Shown: positions 14,945 through 22,928, counted from the first letter of the stretch. The stretch is 64,000 bases of DNA from Solobacterium sp. (GCA_017404505.1 JAFRCE010000026.1:115262-179261); one strand, 5' to 3'. Translations and numbers: made by a program. The notes: generated by a model from the letters alone, not told the origin.

Positions 14945-16123
14945 TCAGCCTTCTTTGGAATCTTCCAGCGAACCGGTCAGAACGACGTCGAAGGTATGCT
15001 GTTCACCGTCTCTTTCAATGACGACTTTGACGGTGTCACCGATCTGCTTGCCGCGCAGGACTTTTGAAAGATCGGTATAGCTTGTGATTTCCTGTCCGTC
15101 GACCGAGATAATGCGGTCCAGCGCCTTCAGGCCGGCTTTTTCCGCGCCGCCGCCGCTGATCGTATCCTGGATGTATACGCCGGCTTTGTACTTCTGGGTA
15201 TCCTGCTGCAGCGTCTGGATATAGACGCCGAGCATCGGCCGGTTGGTGACACGGCCGTATTCGATCAGTTCCTGCGCCACATCCATGGCGGAGTTGATCG
15301 GAATCGCGAAGCCGATGCCTTCGATCAGGGAACCGGAAGTGGTCGTGCCGGAGTCTTTGGCGTTGACAATACCGATCAGATGACCGTTGCCGTCGAACAG
15401 ACCGCCGCCGGAGTTGCCGGAGTTGATCGTCGCGTCCGTCTGGATCAGTTCCATGGACTCATTGGAAATCACGAGTTCACGGCTGGCCGCCGAGATGATG
15501 CCGTGGGTGACGGAGCCGCCCAGCGTGCCGAGCGGATTGCCGACGACGATGGCGGTGTCACCGGCCTTGATCAGGGACGAATCACCGATCACAGCCGGGG
15601 TCAGGTTGTCCGCATTGACCTTGATAACGGCGATATCGGATTTGCTGTCGGTGCCGACCAGCACCGCTTCGTATTCGGTGCCGTCGTAGGTATTGACGGT
15701 AATGCTCTCGGCATTTTCAACGACATGGTTGTTGGTGATGATGTAGCCGTCGGCGCTGATGATGACGCCGCTGCCGGCTGCCCGTGAAGTATAGGTGCCG
15801 CCGAAGAAGCCGTAGCTTGTTCCGGTCATTTCCGTGAAGATTTCGACGACGGAAGGGGAGATCTCTTCCGCGACTTCGGAAATGGTCTTGTTTCCGCTTT
15901 CGGAATTCACGGTGGTGGCCGGTGATGTGCCTGCTTCCTCGGACTGCACGACGACGGTGGAGCCGCTGCCGAAGCGGGTCATGGCAAACCAGCCGCCGAG
16001 GGCGCCGCTCAGAAGTGAGAGGACGGTGCACAGCAGCACCAGCAGTACGGGATGGGATTTCTTTTCTTTATTTGGCATTCCATACTGAGTGTCATAGGAT
16101 CTGTTTTCATTAAACTCAGACAT
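14945..16123 (-). CDS. htrA: HtrA/DegP-type serine protease
   Basis: The 392-residue protease degrades or refolds misfolded proteins at the outer membrane face. It has one N-terminal transmembrane anchor (about 26-46), a trypsin-like domain with the catalytic triad His133 (TNNHVV), Asp163 (KSDIAVI) and Ser238 (GNSGGGLF), and one C-terminal PDZ domain (about 300-385, GVYIQDTISGGGAEKAGL). This matches the family's length and order. The ATG at 16123 has a near-perfect AAGGAGGT upstream; a TTG-type extension to 16141 is unlikely. It is monocistronic with its own terminator. Confidence 0.93.
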   Translation of the reverse strand: MSEFNENRSYDTQYGMPNKEKKSHPVLLVLLCTVLSLLSGALGGWFAMTRFGSGSTVVVQSEEAGTSPATTVNSESGNKTISEVAEEISPSVVEIFTEMTGTSYGFFGGTYTSRAAGSGVIISADGYIITNNHVVENAESITVNTYDGTEYEAVLVGTDSKSDIAVIKVNADNLTPAVIGDSSLIKAGDTAIVVGNPLGTLGGSVTHGIISAASRELVISNESMELIQTDATINSGNSGGGLFDGNGHLIGIVNAKDSGTTTSGSLIEGIGFAIPINSAMDVAQELIEYGRVTNRPMLGVYIQTLQQDTQKYKAGVYIQDTISGGGAEKAGLKALDRIISVDGQEITSYTDLSKVLRGKQIGDTVKVVIERDGEQHTFDVVLTGSLEDSKEG

Positions 16124-16137
16124 GTTCTTACCTCCTT

Positions 16138-16150
16138 GCATACAATATGC
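16138..16150. promoter_or_regulatory. Small palindrome upstream of htrA
   Basis: GCATA-CAA-TATGC is a perfect 5-3-5 inverted repeat between the htrA Shine-Dalgarno and its likely -10 region. It may be an operator; there is no further support. Confidence 0.3.
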
Positions 16151-16242
16151 ATTCTAGTATCCGAATGTGAACAATCGGTGAATTTCAGGTTAACGATTCA
16201 TGGAATATTTTACTTCTGTTTGCCGGGATTGTTAAGTGATAT

Positions 16243-16266
16243 AAAAAACAGCGCCGGATGCGCTGT
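16243..16266 (-). terminator. Terminator of the rhomboid gene
   Basis: On the minus strand ACAGCGC (16260-16266) pairs with GCGCTGT (16248-16254), followed by a T-run. Confidence 0.85.
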
Positions 16267-16277
16267 CTGTTGTCGTT

Positions 16278-16838
16278 TCAGCGGCCTTTGCCGCGGATCA
16301 TCATGCCGTAGACGGCACCGATCGTGCCGCCGATGATATGGGTCAGCTGTGAGATGTTGTCGGGACTGGTGATGCCTTCATAAACCTGCTGGGATATATA
16401 GATCAGAGCCACGATCAGCATCGTCAGAGGAATGCCTTTGCCGCTGCCGGTCACGGATGACAGCAGGATGAAGGCGAAGACGACACCTGAGGCGCCGAGC
16501 AGGGCGGTATGGCCGGCGATGAAGACATGGAACAGACCGGTGATCAGTGCCACCGCCGCGATGATCGAGAACAGCTGCCGGCTGCCGTACTTCTCTTCCA
16601 GCAGCGGACCCACCAGAAGAAACAGCATCATGTTGTTGGCGTAATGACTGATGCTGGCGTGGCCGAGGACATGGCAGAACAGCCGTACGTAAAACAGCGG
16701 ATCGGCAAAGGATCCTTTATATACCGAGAACAGATATGTGTTTGCCCAGCCGGCGGTGACGTAGTTCAGCAGCAGCGCGAGGGCACTGAGAATCGCGAAG
16801 GACAGCACGACCGGGGCATTGAATACGATCTTTTTCAT
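16278..16838 (-). CDS. Rhomboid family intramembrane serine protease
   Basis: The 186-residue membrane protein has about six transmembrane helices. The catalytic serine lies in GASGVVFA (about residue 117), the catalytic histidine in QLTHIIGG near the end, and the supporting HASISHYANNMMLF loop in the second helix region carries the conserved His and Asn. Rhomboids cleave transmembrane segments of substrates within the bilayer. The start has AGGAGA eight bases upstream and a TATAAT box further out. It is divergent from the SseB-like gene. Confidence 0.9.
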   Translation of the reverse strand: MKKIVFNAPVVLSFAILSALALLLNYVTAGWANTYLFSVYKGSFADPLFYVRLFCHVLGHASISHYANNMMLFLLVGPLLEEKYGSRQLFSIIAAVALITGLFHVFIAGHTALLGASGVVFAFILLSSVTGSGKGIPLTMLIVALIYISQQVYEGITSPDNISQLTHIIGGTIGAVYGMMIRGKGR

Positions 16839-16860
16839 ATTTCAAAATCTCCTGACCATC

Positions 16861-16909
16861 ATTATATAGCAGAGTTTTATTTGTGCAAACGGAGCGGAAA
16901 CTATATAAT
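16861..16909. promoter_or_regulatory. Overlapping divergent promoters (rhomboid / SseB-like)
   Basis: Plus strand: TTGTGC (16881-16886), 17 bases, TATAAT (16904-16909). Minus strand: TTTGCA (16884-16889), 17 bases, TATAAT (16861-16866). The two -35 boxes overlap, so the two promoters probably compete. Confidence 0.6.
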
Positions 16910-16930
16910 GATGCAGATGAAGAGGTGAAC

Positions 16931-17779
16931 ATGGCAAAAGGAAAAAAGAAAAAGAAAGTACAGAATCCAGCGGCTCAGCAGGTGAAGACGGCCCCGGTTT
17001 CCAACCCGGTCCTCAAATCCGCCATTGAAGCGCTGAAGAGCGGCAATTCACCGGAAAAACAGCAGGCGCTGCAGAATGGTCTGAAGAAGGCCAGACTGCT
17101 CGCACCGGTCGGCTTTGACGTCGAACTCAAACCAGGTCCGGACGGAAGAATTGCCAATATCAAACCAAATCAGATCCGTTTTTATCTGATCAACACCAAT
17201 GACGGAAAGACCTTCTTCCCGGCCTTTACTGATCTCGAGGAAGCCGGCAAGTTCAAGGTGTCCGGCGACAACGATCCGAAAGTGCAGAATATCATCCGCA
17301 CGATCATTGATTATGACAATATGCTGAAAGACCCGAACAACAAGGCCGAAGGCATCGTGATCAATCCGGGTACCGACAATATCGTCATTCCCAAGCAGCT
17401 GCTCGGCATTCTCTCCGGCCGTATCAAGCCGGTGCAGCAGACAGCCGCGCCGATCCAGAACCTGGCGGCCGCCAATGCGACATTCAGCGAGCCGGCCGTA
17501 TATCCGACCCGGATGGTCAACGCTGTATATGACCACTGTGCCGAAGTGAAGGAAATCAGCCGCGTCTGGCTCAAGCAGAAGCTGATGGCCGGTGCCATCT
17601 CCTTCTTCCTGGTCGTGGAAGCCGACAGCACGGATCAGGCTCTGCTTGACGGCATTCTGGAAACGGCTCTGCCGCTTGCCAAGGATGTGCCGGTGGAAGC
17701 CGTGTTTGTCAATGACGAGCTGATGAAGAAAGTCATCGGTGAAGCAGTTGCTCTGTATGACAGAGAACTGGAGCTGTAA
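16931..17779 (+). CDS. SseB family protein
   Basis: The 282-residue cytoplasmic protein starts with a lysine-rich tail (MAKGKKKKKVQ). An SseB-type domain follows (about 30-165), with the recognisable segment RFYLINTNDGKTFFPAFTDLEEAGKF and a region in which a basic loop and DNIVIPKQLLGIL follow. A second SseB-like half (about 190-280) is present with WLKQKLMAGAISFFLVVEAD. SseB was named for serine sensitivity in E. coli, but its molecular role is unclear. The ATG at 16931 has AGAGGTG upstream. The stop overlaps the next start by one base (TAATG). Confidence 0.75.
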   Translation: MAKGKKKKKVQNPAAQQVKTAPVSNPVLKSAIEALKSGNSPEKQQALQNGLKKARLLAPVGFDVELKPGPDGRIANIKPNQIRFYLINTNDGKTFFPAFTDLEEAGKFKVSGDNDPKVQNIIRTIIDYDNMLKDPNNKAEGIVINPGTDNIVIPKQLLGILSGRIKPVQQTAAPIQNLAAANATFSEPAVYPTRMVNAVYDHCAEVKEISRVWLKQKLMAGAISFFLVVEADSTDQALLDGILETALPLAKDVPVEAVFVNDELMKKVIGEAVALYDRELEL

Positions 17780-18564
17780 TGGAAATCCGCAATCTGACAG
17801 AAAATGAGCGCAGCGATGCGCTCATTCTTGCCGGTAAAGTCCTTTTTGAGGAAAGCGGCAGCTGGAGTGAGGAAGGGGCGAAGAAGATCCTTGCCTTCCT
17901 GCGGGAATACACGGAAGATTTCGCGATGCTCGGAGCCTTTGAGGAAACCTTGAAGGGAATTCTGATCTATGAGCCGGAAAGCCTGCGGATCGTTTTCCTC
18001 GCCACGGAAGAAAATGCCCGGCATGAAAAACTCGCGGTTTCTCTGCTGGACAGGATCATGGAACAGGGCAGAACAGCGCATTTGCCGCGCATCCGTCTGA
18101 ACGCCGCTCTTTCCGCCAGATCGTTTTATGAAGCGTACGGCTTTGAAGTATGCGGCGAAGAAAGCGAAAGCGAAGGTCTGCGCTTTGTCCCGATGGAGTA
18201 TCTGCTGCAGAAAGAATGGCTGGGCCGCACGGTGACGGTGATCACCGACCGTCCCTACGGCAGCTTCCATCCGCATCTGCCGGACGTTCTGTATCCGGTC
18301 AATTACGGCTATGTCAGGGAACTTGCCATCAGCGAAGGTCTGTTTCAGGATGCTTATATCATCGGACCGCAGGAACCGGTAGAAGAATTTACCGGCATCG
18401 TAGCCGGCATTGTATACCGGAAGGACGACGAAGTTTCCCGGTGGATCGTCACACCGGCTGCGGCGGTTTACTCGCATGCGTCGATCATTTCCCTGATCGG
18501 CTTCGAAGAACAGTATTACGACTGCCGCATTCTCTGGGCGGACGAAAACCGGAACCGTTCCTGA
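17779..18564 (+). CDS. GNAT-like N-terminus fused to inorganic pyrophosphatase-like domain
   Basis: The 261-residue protein appears to be a fusion. Residues about 1-140 look like a degenerate GNAT fold (ALFSARSFYEAYGFEVCGEESESEGLRFVPMEY is a typical GNAT C-terminal pattern, here with ALSARS). Residues about 145-260 match the family I inorganic pyrophosphatase core: DRPYGSFHPHLPDVLYPVNYGYV (compare the DRPxGSxHP...YPVNYGY pattern), then FQDAYIIGPQEPVEEFTG. Family I enzymes carry several aspartates just before DAY; here the stretch reads AISEGLFQDAYIIG, so at least one metal ligand seems lost. Translation is coupled to the SseB-like gene by TAATG. The function is uncertain. Confidence 0.7.
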   Translation: MEIRNLTENERSDALILAGKVLFEESGSWSEEGAKKILAFLREYTEDFAMLGAFEETLKGILIYEPESLRIVFLATEENARHEKLAVSLLDRIMEQGRTAHLPRIRLNAALSARSFYEAYGFEVCGEESESEGLRFVPMEYLLQKEWLGRTVTVITDRPYGSFHPHLPDVLYPVNYGYVRELAISEGLFQDAYIIGPQEPVEEFTGIVAGIVYRKDDEVSRWIVTPAAAVYSHASIISLIGFEEQYYDCRILWADENRNRS

Positions 18565-18596
18565 CCCTCCCGGGGGCTTCAGGAACGTTTTGTTTT
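18556..18596 (+). terminator. Terminator after the GNAT/pyrophosphatase-like gene
   Basis: CGTTCCTGA (18556-18564) pairs with TCAGGAACG (18579-18587), followed by TTTTGTTTT. It includes the stop codon. Confidence 0.85.
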
Positions 18597-18628
18597 CCGT
18601 TACACTGAAGCCGTTAACAGAGGAATAC

Positions 18629-19162
18629 ATGATGAAAACAGAAAACGAATTATGGGAAGCGTGCAAGGCATTCCACGGCCATGCGTGCGGCGGCCTGGCG
18701 ATCGGCTTCAAAGCCGCCCTGTATGCAAAAGAACTGCTGCAGGAGGATAAAGCCGCCGATGAAGAAATCGTATGTGTCAGTGAGAACGATGCCTGCGGCG
18801 TCGATGCCATTCAGGTCATTCTCAGCTGCACCGCCGGCAAAGGAAATCTGATTTTCCATATGACCGGCAAACAGGCGTTCTCTTTCTACAGCAGAAAAAG
18901 CGGAAAATCCTTCCGTCTGCTGCTGAAGCCGCATCAGAGCGGCAGCCGGGAAGAATCTCTGAACTACTACCGTCATACCGACCACCATGATCTCTTTACC
19001 GTGATGGAGACTAAGATCACTCTGCCGGACGAGGCAAGGATCTTCCGTTCAGTGGTCTGTGACCAGTGTCATGAAAAAACGGCGGAAAACTATATCCATC
19101 TGGAAAACGGCCGCTGCCTCTGCCCGGACTGCTATAAAAAATATACGAGACCGTTATTATAG
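18629..19162 (+). CDS. FmdE family protein with C-terminal zinc finger
   Basis: The 177-residue protein belongs to the FmdE family, named for a subunit of formylmethanofuran dehydrogenase but common in non-methanogens. The diagnostic N-terminal part is FHGHACGGLAIGFKAALYA (His and Cys ligands), followed by SENDACGVDAIQVILSCTAGKGNLIF. The C-terminus has a zinc-ribbon-like CDQCHEKTAENYIHLENGRCLCPDCY with two CxxC pairs. ATG codons at 18629 and 18632 are both possible given AGAGG at 18619-18623. Metal-dependent redox or cofactor binding is a reasonable guess, nothing more. Confidence 0.8.
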   Translation: MMKTENELWEACKAFHGHACGGLAIGFKAALYAKELLQEDKAADEEIVCVSENDACGVDAIQVILSCTAGKGNLIFHMTGKQAFSFYSRKSGKSFRLLLKPHQSGSREESLNYYRHTDHHDLFTVMETKITLPDEARIFRSVVCDQCHEKTAENYIHLENGRCLCPDCYKKYTRPLL

Positions 19163-19167
19163 AAAAT

Positions 19168-19212
19168 GAAAACAGCAGACGCTGATCTTCCCTGAAGGCC
19201 AGTGCCTGCTGT
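19168..19212. terminator. Long hairpin terminator between converging genes
   Basis: AACAGCAG and CTGCTGTT close an imperfect stem that also pairs CGCTG with CAGTG. It is followed on the plus strand by ATTTGTTTT and on the minus strand by TTCATTTTC, so it can serve both genes. Confidence 0.65.
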
Positions 19213-19220
19213 TATTTGTT

Positions 19221-19853
19221 TTATTCGCCAAGACGCATGCGGCGGATGGTCGGCCACAGCGCTTTGTCAAGCGCCGGGACGATAATGGCCGCGGCAATCG
19301 TCTCAAACAGACCGTTGGAGGTGATGACGCCGAGAATAACGGCTCCGATGCCTTCCGGTGCGATATTCAGAGCCTGGGCGTACGACGGTGCGAAGAACAG
19401 CCAGATCATGCCCATGACCAGCAGGGTATGAGTGATCGTGCTGAGCGCGGCGCTGATACTGCAGGAGAGCAGCGCGTGCACGCCGCTGCGGCGCAGCAGG
19501 CGGAAGAGATAACCGCTCATGACACCGAGCAGGATGCGCGGCACGAAGCAGATGATAAGGCTCCAGAAGTTGCCGGAGATACCGCCGACGGTAATGAAAG
19601 GCGAGAAGATAAAGGATGTGACGCCGGGCATGAAAGTCGCCCTCAGCATGGATGTCAGGCCGAACACGAAGCCGACGATCGCTCCGTATTTCACACCCAG
19701 GAAGATGCCGGCCAGGATGACCGGGATATGCATGGTCGTTACATTGATCGGGCCGATCGGAATATAGCCGATCTGGGTCATCGTCATGACGGCCTGCAGG
19801 GCGATGAAGAATCCGGTCAATGCCATTTCTCTGATTTGTCTGCTTTTGTTCAT
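19221..19853 (-). CDS. ECF transporter S component, vitamin type (pantothenate-like?)
   Basis: The 210-residue membrane protein has about six hydrophobic helices and is the substrate-binding S component of an energy-coupling factor importer. The segment IGYIPIGPINVTTMHIPVILAGIFLGVKYGAIVGFVFGLTS is typical of S components for small vitamins, often annotated as pantothenate transport in related bacteria. The EcfA/EcfT module is not in the window and is usually encoded elsewhere and shared. It overlaps the tmcAL stop by 4 bases on the same strand. Confidence 0.82.
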   Translation of the reverse strand: MNKSRQIREMALTGFFIALQAVMTMTQIGYIPIGPINVTTMHIPVILAGIFLGVKYGAIVGFVFGLTSMLRATFMPGVTSFIFSPFITVGGISGNFWSLIICFVPRILLGVMSGYLFRLLRRSGVHALLSCSISAALSTITHTLLVMGMIWLFFAPSYAQALNIAPEGIGAVILGVITSNGLFETIAAAIIVPALDKALWPTIRRMRLGE

Positions 19854-20977
19854 CGTGTTTCCTCACTTTTGATGTAGCGTGCCCCCTTGATTTCCGCTTC
19901 CATGATGCGTTTTCGTTCCGCTTCGGAAAAAAGCGACGCATACAGAAGACTGGTGCGGTATTCCATCTGCCGCCACGGATAGGGGATATCCGAGAATTTG
20001 CTGGCGGTGCGGACATCCGTCTTGCGCATGTCGTGCAGCCAGAGACGGCCTTTTTCGTTGAAGGCGAGGATCCGCAGGGTATCCATTTCCGGCAGCCGAT
20101 CCACCTCATGACCGGTGATCTGGCAGGCAGCCTGCAGACAGCAGCGGCGGATCCGGCCGGCTGTATAGCGGTAAGTCGTGCAGGCATGCAGGAAGCTGTC
20201 CCAGGTTTCCGCTTCGGCGGCGTTTTTCTTCAGATGGTTCTCGATGCCTTCGGAAAAGAGGAAGAATTCCGCCAGCCGCTCTTTCGGCGTCGTCAGAAGC
20301 AGTGTCCGCAGATAGGGATACAGCATCTCCATCGAGGCGGTCTCGGCTTTCTGAAGGGTATCCGCCATGACGGTCGCTTCCGATACGTCACGGTTATTGC
20401 GGATGGCAGTGCGGATGGCCAGGGCACTGGCGTTTTCGCTTAATTCCGCACTCTGATAATTGGAAGTGCGGGGAATGACGATCGGCTGAATGTCAGTATT
20501 CTTCAGGGCTTTCAGATAGGATACGGCCAGAATGTCGTTCGGCTGCATCTGGGAAGTCAGAAGGCTGTAGGCTTTCGGAAAAGACATGCCGGTGTCCATG
20601 GAGACATGCAGATGATCGGGATTGATGGGCGTGTCGGCGATATCCTGAAGGTTTTCCAGATTGCCGCATTCACTGCCGAAGGAAATAAAATCAGCACCGG
20701 CCAGCTGCAGCAGCTTCACACCGGCCGCCGCAAAGCGCGAGGCGCTCTGGGTGGCATAAATATAAGGAAGTTCAATCACGACGTCAGCGCCGTTGGCCGC
20801 CGCGGCAGACGCCCGTGTCCATTTGTCGATCAGAGCCGGTTCGCCGCGCTGGACGAAATTGCCGGACATGACAGCGATGATCAGATCGCAGCCGGTGATT
20901 TCCCGTGTCTTCTGGATCTGATACATATGGCCGTTATGGAAGGGGTTGTATTCGGCGATAATTCCGCAAGTTTTCAT
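19850..20977 (-). CDS. tmcAL: tRNA(Met) cytidine acetate ligase
   Basis: The 375-residue protein is a YlbM/TmcAL homologue that adds acetate to the wobble cytidine of elongator tRNA-Met. Visible motifs are the nucleotidyltransferase HIGH-like site AEYNPFHNGH at the N-terminus, VMSGNFVQRGEPALIDKWTRA, and NGADVVIELPYIYATQSA. The family start is MKTCGIIAEYNPFHNGH, so the ATG at 20977 is used; the frame stays open further upstream but overlaps the divergent gene and is not credible. It is followed by the ECF S component with an ATGA overlap. Confidence 0.93.
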   Translation of the reverse strand: MKTCGIIAEYNPFHNGHMYQIQKTREITGCDLIIAVMSGNFVQRGEPALIDKWTRASAAAANGADVVIELPYIYATQSASRFAAAGVKLLQLAGADFISFGSECGNLENLQDIADTPINPDHLHVSMDTGMSFPKAYSLLTSQMQPNDILAVSYLKALKNTDIQPIVIPRTSNYQSAELSENASALAIRTAIRNNRDVSEATVMADTLQKAETASMEMLYPYLRTLLLTTPKERLAEFFLFSEGIENHLKKNAAEAETWDSFLHACTTYRYTAGRIRRCCLQAACQITGHEVDRLPEMDTLRILAFNEKGRLWLHDMRKTDVRTASKFSDIPYPWRQMEYRTSLLYASLFSEAERKRIMEAEIKGARYIKSEETR

Positions 20978-21046
20978 TTTCTGTGCCGTCCTTTCCGGTG
21001 TAATGATACAATGAAATACAGAATAACAGGAGTGAAAAAAAATAAA

Positions 21047-21946
21047 ATGAGTGAAACACTGGCTACACGTATTTACCGCCCCGAGACGGAAGTGAAGGCT
21101 GTGATGTTTGTCGTGCACGGCATGCAGGAACATCAGCAGCGTTATGTAAAATTCGCTGAGTATATGGCTTCGCGCGGCATCGCCGTCATTACCTATGATC
21201 TGCCCGGTCATGGAGAAACATCTTCGAAAGAGGACCGCGGCTGGTTCGGTGAAAAGAACGGCTGGCGGGTCCTGGCGGCGACCCTGACGGAAGTCTGTCT
21301 GATGGCCAAAAAGGAATTCCCGGACGTGCCGGTCATCTGCTTCGGCCATTCCATGGGAGCGATGCTGGCAAGAACGTTCCTCCAGGTTCATGACGCCATG
21401 ATACAGGGCCTGATCCTCAGCGGAGCTCCGAATTATAATCCGGCCGCGAAACTGGGCCGTCGCATCGCCGCCCAGCGGGTCAGAAGAAGAGGCGGACGCA
21501 GCCATTCCACACTGCTTGACGCACTGGCGACCGGTTCCTTCAACAGTTCCATCAAAGAACCGCGCACCAAGCTTGACTGGCTGAGCTACAACGAAGAAAA
21601 CGTCGACCGGTATATCGCCGACGAAGACTGCGGCTTCCCGTTTACCGCCCAGGGCTATTACGATCTGTTCGACGGAATGGAAATGATGGCGGACGTCAAA
21701 CGGTATCACTGCAGCAACCCGTATCTGCCGATCCGTTTCATCGCCGGCGAAGACGACCCCTGCACAGGCGGTCCGAAAGGTCTGAAAGACAGCATGAGCC
21801 GTCTGGAGAAGGCCGGCTACCGCAGCATCACCTGCAAGGTATATCCGGGCATGCGCCATGAGATCCTGCAGGAGAAGGCGGCCGATGCGGTATCCGAGGA
21901 AGTGGCTGACTGGATCCTGGAAAAGGTCGTAAAGGTTTACGGCTGA
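21047..21946 (+). CDS. Alpha/beta hydrolase, monoglyceride lipase-like
   Basis: The 299-residue protein has the lipase-type alpha/beta hydrolase order: FVVHGMQEHQQRY (oxyanion HG), ITYDLPGHGETS, the nucleophile elbow FGHSMGAMLAR (Ser in GHSMG), the acid in FIAGEDDPCTGG and the His in GMRHEILQE. This pattern fits monoacylglycerol lipases and lysophospholipases (Hydrolase_4 group). No signal peptide is present. The ATG at 21047 has AGGAGTG about 13 bases upstream; a GTG at 21032 is too close to that site. It is divergent from tmcAL. Confidence 0.88.
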   Translation: MSETLATRIYRPETEVKAVMFVVHGMQEHQQRYVKFAEYMASRGIAVITYDLPGHGETSSKEDRGWFGEKNGWRVLAATLTEVCLMAKKEFPDVPVICFGHSMGAMLARTFLQVHDAMIQGLILSGAPNYNPAAKLGRRIAAQRVRRRGGRSHSTLLDALATGSFNSSIKEPRTKLDWLSYNEENVDRYIADEDCGFPFTAQGYYDLFDGMEMMADVKRYHCSNPYLPIRFIAGEDDPCTGGPKGLKDSMSRLEKAGYRSITCKVYPGMRHEILQEKAADAVSEEVADWILEKVVKVYG

Positions 21947-21967
21947 TCGGATTCCTTAGAGAACAGT

Positions 21968-22007
21968 AAGCTGAATCGGTCCTCACAGCTGGATCATTCA
22001 GCTTTTC
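21968..22007 (+). terminator. Terminator after the alpha/beta hydrolase
   Basis: AAGCTGAAT (21968-21976) pairs with ATTCAGCTT (21996-22004), with a T-run. Confidence 0.8.
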
Positions 22008-22042
22008 TATGGCCAAAATCCCTGTTGGAATGCGGTATTTCG

Positions 22043-22070
22043 TTGACTTTGAAAAACGCTTTGGTATAAT
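22043..22070 (+). promoter_or_regulatory. Promoter of the DUF177-rpmF unit
   Basis: TTGACT (22043-22048), 16 bases, TATAAT (22065-22070). This is one of the best consensus promoters in the window, as expected for a ribosomal protein unit. Confidence 0.8.
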
Positions 22071-22100
22071 TTATAAGCGTTAACGAGCGAGGTGGCTTTC

Positions 22101-22607
22101 TTGAAGTGGACGAGATCTGAACTTCTGCATGGTGCGCAGACTGTAACATTTGACGAGGACATCGTTCTGGACGATTCCGTATTCGCGGGCAACAGCGGTA
22201 TTCTCGGTGTCACTGACGTGCATGCGGACGGTTCCGGCAGCCTGGATGCGGACGGCAATGTCTTCTGGTGCGATCTGCACGTGGAAGGCGTGATGATCTG
22301 TCCGGATTCGATCACCGGTGAAGAAATCGAAGTTCCCTTCGACACGGAAAGCCAGGAAGTCTATTCCTTTATCAACAGCGATGAGGACGGCGTTCGTATC
22401 GTTACGGACGAAGTCATCGATTTACTTCCTGCAGTCATTGATGACATTCTGCTGGAAGTACCGTTACAGGTGACGGTTGCGGCTGAAGACGAATATCCCG
22501 AAGGCGACGGCTGGAAGGTATACAGTGAGGCCGAGTATCAGGAAAGCCGGAAAGACCGCTTAGATCCGCGTCTGGCGAAACTGAAGCAATTCAATGAAAA
22601 TGAATAA
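22101..22607 (+). CDS. YceD/DUF177 family protein
   Basis: The 168-residue acidic protein belongs to DUF177, which is found directly ahead of rpmF in many bacteria; a plant homologue is needed for 23S rRNA accumulation. The protein reads MKWTRSELLHGAQTVTFDEDIVLDD, then VHADGSGSLDADGNVFWCDLHVEGVMICPDSITGEEIEVPFD, the typical central region with its cysteines. The start is taken as TTG at 22101 because the family begins MKW and AGGTGG lies five to ten bases upstream. A GTG at 22092 has no such site. It is 17 bases from rpmF. Confidence 0.82.
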   Translation: MKWTRSELLHGAQTVTFDEDIVLDDSVFAGNSGILGVTDVHADGSGSLDADGNVFWCDLHVEGVMICPDSITGEEIEVPFDTESQEVYSFINSDEDGVRIVTDEVIDLLPAVIDDILLEVPLQVTVAAEDEYPEGDGWKVYSEAEYQESRKDRLDPRLAKLKQFNENE

Positions 22608-22624
22608 CAGGAGGTGGCAGATAC

Positions 22625-22798
22625 ATGGCTGTACAGCAGAGAAGAAATTCCAGCACAAGAAGAGATAAGAGAAGAACGCATTACAAGCTGACTGCTCCGA
22701 CACTGGTAAAGTGCCCGGTATGCGGTGAAATGAAGCGTCCTCATCATGCCTGCCCGAACTGCGGCAACGTCGGTCCGGTCAAAGCAAAAGCTGAATAA
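22625..22798 (+). CDS. rpmF: 50S ribosomal protein L32
   Basis: This 57-residue ribosomal protein starts MAVQQRRNSSTRRDKRRTHY and has the zinc-binding form of the C-terminal ribbon: CPVCGEMKRPHHACPNCG, two CxxC pairs. Many low-GC Gram-positives carry a zinc-free second copy elsewhere, and the presence of all four cysteines shows this is the zinc type. The start has AGGAGGTG eleven bases upstream. It is co-transcribed with DUF177 and ends at a strong terminator. Confidence 0.96.
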   Translation: MAVQQRRNSSTRRDKRRTHYKLTAPTLVKCPVCGEMKRPHHACPNCGNVGPVKAKAE

Positions 22799-22826
22799 GA
22801 CGATCTTGACAAGCGGAAGAAAAACG

Positions 22827-22853
22827 GAAGACTGAAAAAGTCTTCTTTTTTTT
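22827..22853 (+). terminator. Terminator after rpmF
   Basis: GAAGACT (22827-22833) pairs with AGTCTTC (22839-22845), followed by eight T residues. Confidence 0.92.
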
Positions 22854-22873
22854 GTCTTTTTTGACGTTTTTTC

Positions 22874-22901
22874 TTGTAAAATGACCGTGAAGTAGTAGAA
22901 T
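22874..22901 (+). promoter_or_regulatory. Promoter of the mraZ cluster
   Basis: TTGTAA (22874-22879) and TAGAAT (22896-22901) with 16 bases between. The expected transcription start at about 22908 falls within the GTGG repeats. Confidence 0.5.
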
Positions 22902-22902
22902 T

Positions 22903-22928
22903 GTGGTAGAAAGTGGGGAGAAGTGGAG
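22903..22928 (+). promoter_or_regulatory. Candidate MraZ operator: three repeats at 10-bp spacing
   Basis: GTGG occurs at 22903, 22913 and 22923, exactly 10 bases apart, giving TGGTA-N5-TGGGG-N5-TGGAG. Known MraZ sites are TGGGN direct repeats with 5-base spacers, so the period and sequence fit autorepression by the mraZ product encoded directly downstream. Confidence 0.7.

Noticed and set aside
19850..21859. 669-residue minus-strand open frame
   Set aside because: Only the part from 20977 matches TmcAL. The extension overlaps the well-supported plus-strand hydrolase gene and has no ribosome site.
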